Assembly: GCA_024364735.1 (NCBI GenBank)
Contig: JAGFNQ010005388.1
Location: 309,292-373,291 of the forward strand
Length of the DNA: 64,000 nucleotides
DNA from: Boesenbergia rotunda
Lineage: Eukaryota; Streptophyta; Magnoliopsida; Zingiberales; Zingiberaceae
Reading direction: 5' to 3'
The notes below the pieces were generated by a model. It was given only the letters and a program-made list of their open reading frames with translations, searched no databases and was not told the origin of the DNA. A program made the position numbers and the translations under genes. Positions 60,471 to 64,000 of the stretch are shown piece after piece (within the stretch, counting starts at the first letter, position 1; each line of letters opens with the position of its first letter).

Positions 60471-63400
60471 TTCCCCCTCTCCTCAAAAGGATTCGTCCTC
60501 GAATCTTGATTACCTACATCAAAGGGAGAGAGATCAGAAACATTAAATGTGGAACTCACATTATACTCACCCGGCAAGTCAAGCTTGTAGGCATTATCAT
60601 TGATTCGCACCACCACTTGAAATGGTCCATCTCCTCTTGGATGCAACTTAGTACGACGTTTAGCAGGAAATCTCTCCTTCCTCATATGAACCCAAACCCA
60701 ATCACCGGGTTCAAAGATTATTTTCTTTTGTCCCTTGTTGGCTTGCGTAGCATATTGTTCAGTCTTCTTTTCAATTTGACTCCTTACCTTCTCGTGCATT
60801 TGTCTCACAAATTCAGCTTTCTTAGTACCATCCAAACTAGCATGCTCAGAGATAGGCAAAGGTGATAAATCCAAAGGAGTTAGCGGATTGAAACCATATA
60901 CTACTTCAAAAGGTGAACACTTAGTAGCAGAATGTATAGATCTATTATATGCAAATTCAACATGTGGTAAGCAATCTTCCCAGCCCTTTAAATTCTTTTG
61001 AATGATAGCTCTTAATAAAGTAGCTAAGGTACGATTTACTACCTCAGTTTGTCCATCTGTCTGTGGATGACACGTTGTAGAAAACAACAACTTTATTCCC
61101 AACTTGCCCCATAGTGTCTTCCAAAAGTAGCTTAGAAACTTTGCATCACGATCTGAAACTATGCTTTTTGGCACTCCATGAAGTCGCACAATGTCCCTAA
61201 AAAAGAGATCAGCAATATGGTTAGCATCATCTGTTTTCCTACAAGGAATAAAATGAGCCATTTTGGAAAATCTGTCTACGACCACGAAAATAGAATCCAT
61301 ACCACGTTTTGACCTTGGTAATCCTACAATAAAGTCCATAGAAATATCAACCCAAGGTTCACTAGGAATTGGTAGAGGTGTATACAACCCATGAGGTAAA
61401 GATTTAGATTTTGCTTGCCTACATGTGATACACTTCTCACAAAATTTTACAACATCTCCTTTCATATGTGGCCAAAAGAAATGCTCCAACAAAACATCAA
61501 GTGTTTTCCTCACTCCAAAATGCCCCATTAGTCCCCCACCATGGGCTTCTTGGACTAATAATTCCCGCAATGAACAGTTAGGCACACATAACCGATTAAC
61601 TCTAAATAAAAATCCCTCATGCCTATAAAACTTCCCAAATGCAGCATGCTCACAAACTTCAAATACATTTCCAAAGTCAGGATCTTTAGAATATAAATCT
61701 TTAATGTATTCAAATCCTAACAATTTAGTATTCAAAGTAGAGAGCAAGGTATACCTTCGAGATAAAGCATTTGCAACAGTATTTTCCATACCTCGTTTGT
61801 ACTTGATCACATAAGGAAATGATTCAATGAACTCCACCCATTTCGCATGACGTCGATTCAACGTACTTTGACTCTTCAAGTGCTTCAATGATTCATGATC
61901 AGTGTGAATGACAAACTCTTTGGGCCACAAGTAATGCTGCCAAGTCTCTAAGGCCCTCACCAAAGCATACATCTCTTTGTCATAAGTGGGATAGTTCAAA
62001 GCTGCTCCACTCAATTTTTCACTAAAATAAGCAAGGGGTCGACCTTCTTGTATTAGCACAGCTCCAATACCTATTCCTGATGCATCACACTCAATTTCAA
62101 AAGTTTTAGCAAAGTTAGGTAATGCAAGTAATGGTGCAGAACTTAATTTTTCCTTAAGTGAGTTGAATGCTGAATCCTGTTCACTATCCCAATGAAATCC
62201 AACATTCTTTTTAACAATTTCAGTCAAGGGTGCAGCTAAAGTGCTAAAATTCTTTACAAACCTTCTGTAGAAACTTGCCAAACCATGGAAGCTTCGTACC
62301 TCAGTTATTGTTTTTGGTGTTGGCCATTCACGAATAGCCTTAACCTTCTTCTCATCAACTGCTATTCCTTTAGCACTAACAATATAACCAAGAAACTCAA
62401 CTTGATTAGTGCAAAAAGAACATTTTTGAAGGTTAGCATACAACTTTTCATTTCGCAAAACAATTAGATCGAACATTTTGTAAATGTTGTAGGTGTTCCT
62501 CTAAATTTTTGCTATAAACCAAGATGTCATCAAAATATACTACAACAAAAATTCCAATAAAAGCACGCAAAATATGGTTCATTAACCTCATGAAGGTACT
62601 AGGTGCATTAGTAAGCCCAAATGGCATTACTAGCCATTCGTACAAACCATACCTAGTCTTAAATGCAGTTTTCCATTCGTCTCCCTCACGCATACGAATT
62701 TGATGATAGCCCGACTTCAAATCAATTTTAGAGAAAATGCAAGAGCCATGTAATTCATCTAGCATATCATCTAATCTAGGAATAGGATGACGATACTTTA
62801 CCGTAATCTTGTTGATGGCTCTACAATCAACGCACATTCTCCATGTTCCATCCTTCTTAGGTACTAGCAAAACGGGGACGGCACATGGACTCAAACTTTC
62901 TCGGACATACCCTTTTCTCATCAGCTCTTCAACTTGCCTTTGAAGTTCTTTTATCTCAGCAGGGTTACACCTATAGGCTGGCCGGTTAGGAATTGTGGCT
63001 CCGGGGATGAAATCAATTTAGTGCTCTATTCCTCTAAGTGGTGGCAATCCATCAGGAACCTCATTAGGAAATACATCATCAAATTCCTGCAAAAGAGATT
63101 TAACAACACTAGGCAAAGTAGGGTTAAGATCGTTAGTGTTAAAATCGGCCTCCTTGTACAAAAGTACAATCATCGGCTGTGAAGCATAAAATGCTCTCTT
63201 AACCTCTCTTTCTTTTGCATAAAAGCTCCCTTTTTTACTCTCTTGCTCTTGAATTTCTTTTCCCCTTTCATTCTTTTTTCCACTCATCTCATCCTCGCCT
63301 TTTCTTTTCTCACACTCTTTTTCTTTTCCATTCTTTTTCTTTTTCTCATTTTCTTTTTTCTCACACTCTTTTCTTTTTTCACTCTCATTTTTGATCCTCA

Positions 63401-64000
63401 ATTGATCTTCATATACTTGCTTAGGAGTCAATGGTACAAGAGTTACATGTTTACCATGCATCATAAAAGAATACTTATTTTTAAATCCATCATGCATGAC
63501 CTTCCTATCAAATTGCCATGGTCTTCCTAAAAGTAGATGACTTGCATGCATTGGTACTACGTCACAAAGTATCTCATCATGATATCTACCAATGGAAAAT
63601 GAAACCAACACTTGCTTGTTGACCTTGACTTCCCCGCAATCATTTAACCATTGTAGTTTGTAAGGTCTAGGATGCTTAGTGGTAGATAAGCATAATTTCT
63701 CAACCAAAATAGTACTAGCTACATTAGTGCAACTTCCCCCATCTATAATCATACTACATACCTTGTCTTTGATGTGACAACGGGTATGAAATATGTTGTC
63801 TCGTTGTTCTTCATTATCTTCTTTCACTTGCACATTTAGAGCACGCCTAGTCACAAGGGCTTCACCTTCAACGGGATACTCTTCATCACTTTCCAACAAT
63901 GCGGGCAAGACACTATCATCTTCGGACTCACTTTCAGTCTCGATGTCACCATTTTCTTTCAAAATCATGATTCTTTTGTTTGGGCATTGTGATGCGATAT
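60212..64000 (-). pseudogene. gag-pol: Gag-Pol of element H, two lesions, partial
   Basis: On the minus strand the frame runs from the window edge through protease (IIDGGSCTN), a Lys/Glu-rich linker, RT (YFDDIL), RNase H, integrase and the C-terminal extension in the LTR, ending at 60212. Compared with E there is one nonsense codon (CAA to TAA near 63018) between protease and RT, and a GATC insertion at about 62465 that shifts the frame in RT just after YFDDILVYS. Everything upstream of the knuckle is outside the window. Other differences from E are few. Confidence 0.92.

Larger units (their letters stand above)
59711..64000 (-). mobile_element. Element H: second CRM-like gypsy copy, inverted, runs off the window
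   Basis: A minus-strand copy of element E, from its 3' LTR (59711-60470) inward to the zinc-knuckle region at the window edge. It is nearly identical to E but has a nonsense codon and a 4-bp insertion. GCTGA (59706-59710) is a possible left target duplication; the other side is outside. Confidence 0.9.

Noticed and set aside
60410..60865. Plus-strand ORFs over element H (also 61425-61628, 62285-62467, 62934-63182, 63243-63530)
   Set aside because: They mirror the minus-strand polyprotein and the same mirror frames occur opposite element E, so they are shadows.

Overview
This window is plant nuclear DNA made almost entirely of nested LTR retrotransposons. I see no convincing host gene, tRNA, rRNA or CRISPR array. 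The evidence is Ty1/copia and Ty3/gypsy gag-pol remains, LTRs with TG...CA ends, primer sites matching the initiator-Met tRNA (TGGTATCAGAGC) and 5-bp target duplications. The lineages (SIRE/Maximus copia, Tat-type gypsy with an antisense ORF, CRM-like gypsy) indicate an angiosperm, perhaps a monocot; the species cannot be read from the sequence.

Left part (1-19171). Element B, a minus-strand gag-only LTR element, runs off the left edge; its 5' LTR is 16226-17504. A full-length 12.4-kb SIRE-type copia element (2427-14855, TSD GTGTC) sits inside B's gag. It carries gag, a pol with five in-frame stops, and a third, apparently intron-containing ORF (10565-12195). B itself lies in an LTR of another family (X, copy 1), followed by an LTR fragment.

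Middle (19172-44557). A decayed minus-strand Tat-type gypsy element (G1) is the host layer. Its 3' LTR, plus-strand antisense ORF, RT, protease, gag and 5' LTR fragment can be followed across several insertions. The insertions are X-LTR copy 2; gag-only element A inside it (22832-31548, TSD GAACC), with a solo LTR (S1, TSD GTGCT) inside A's 3' LTR; solo LTR S2 (33066-34816, TSD TATAC); and gag-only element C (35315-42357).

Right part (44558-64000). A copia fragment in the order internal-LTR-internal (F) is interrupted by copia element D (5' LTR 45953-47993, gag and truncated pol at 56564-59064). D's leader holds a young, coding-intact CRM-like gypsy element E (49151-56098, TSD GATTG, LTRs about 99% identical). 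A second, broken copy of E (element H) runs in inverted orientation off the right edge.

The most interesting signal is shared by the SIRE element and the three gag-only elements A, B and C. All four carry, just downstream of their coding part, a similar stem-loop (arms CATCTCAC/GTGAGATG, with TAAGG in the loop). They also share an LTR plan: a minisatellite, then an array of short GC-rich palindromes and, in A, B and C, a TATA box. This suggests A, B and C are non-autonomous relatives that keep cis signals and borrow SIRE proteins. That is an inference.
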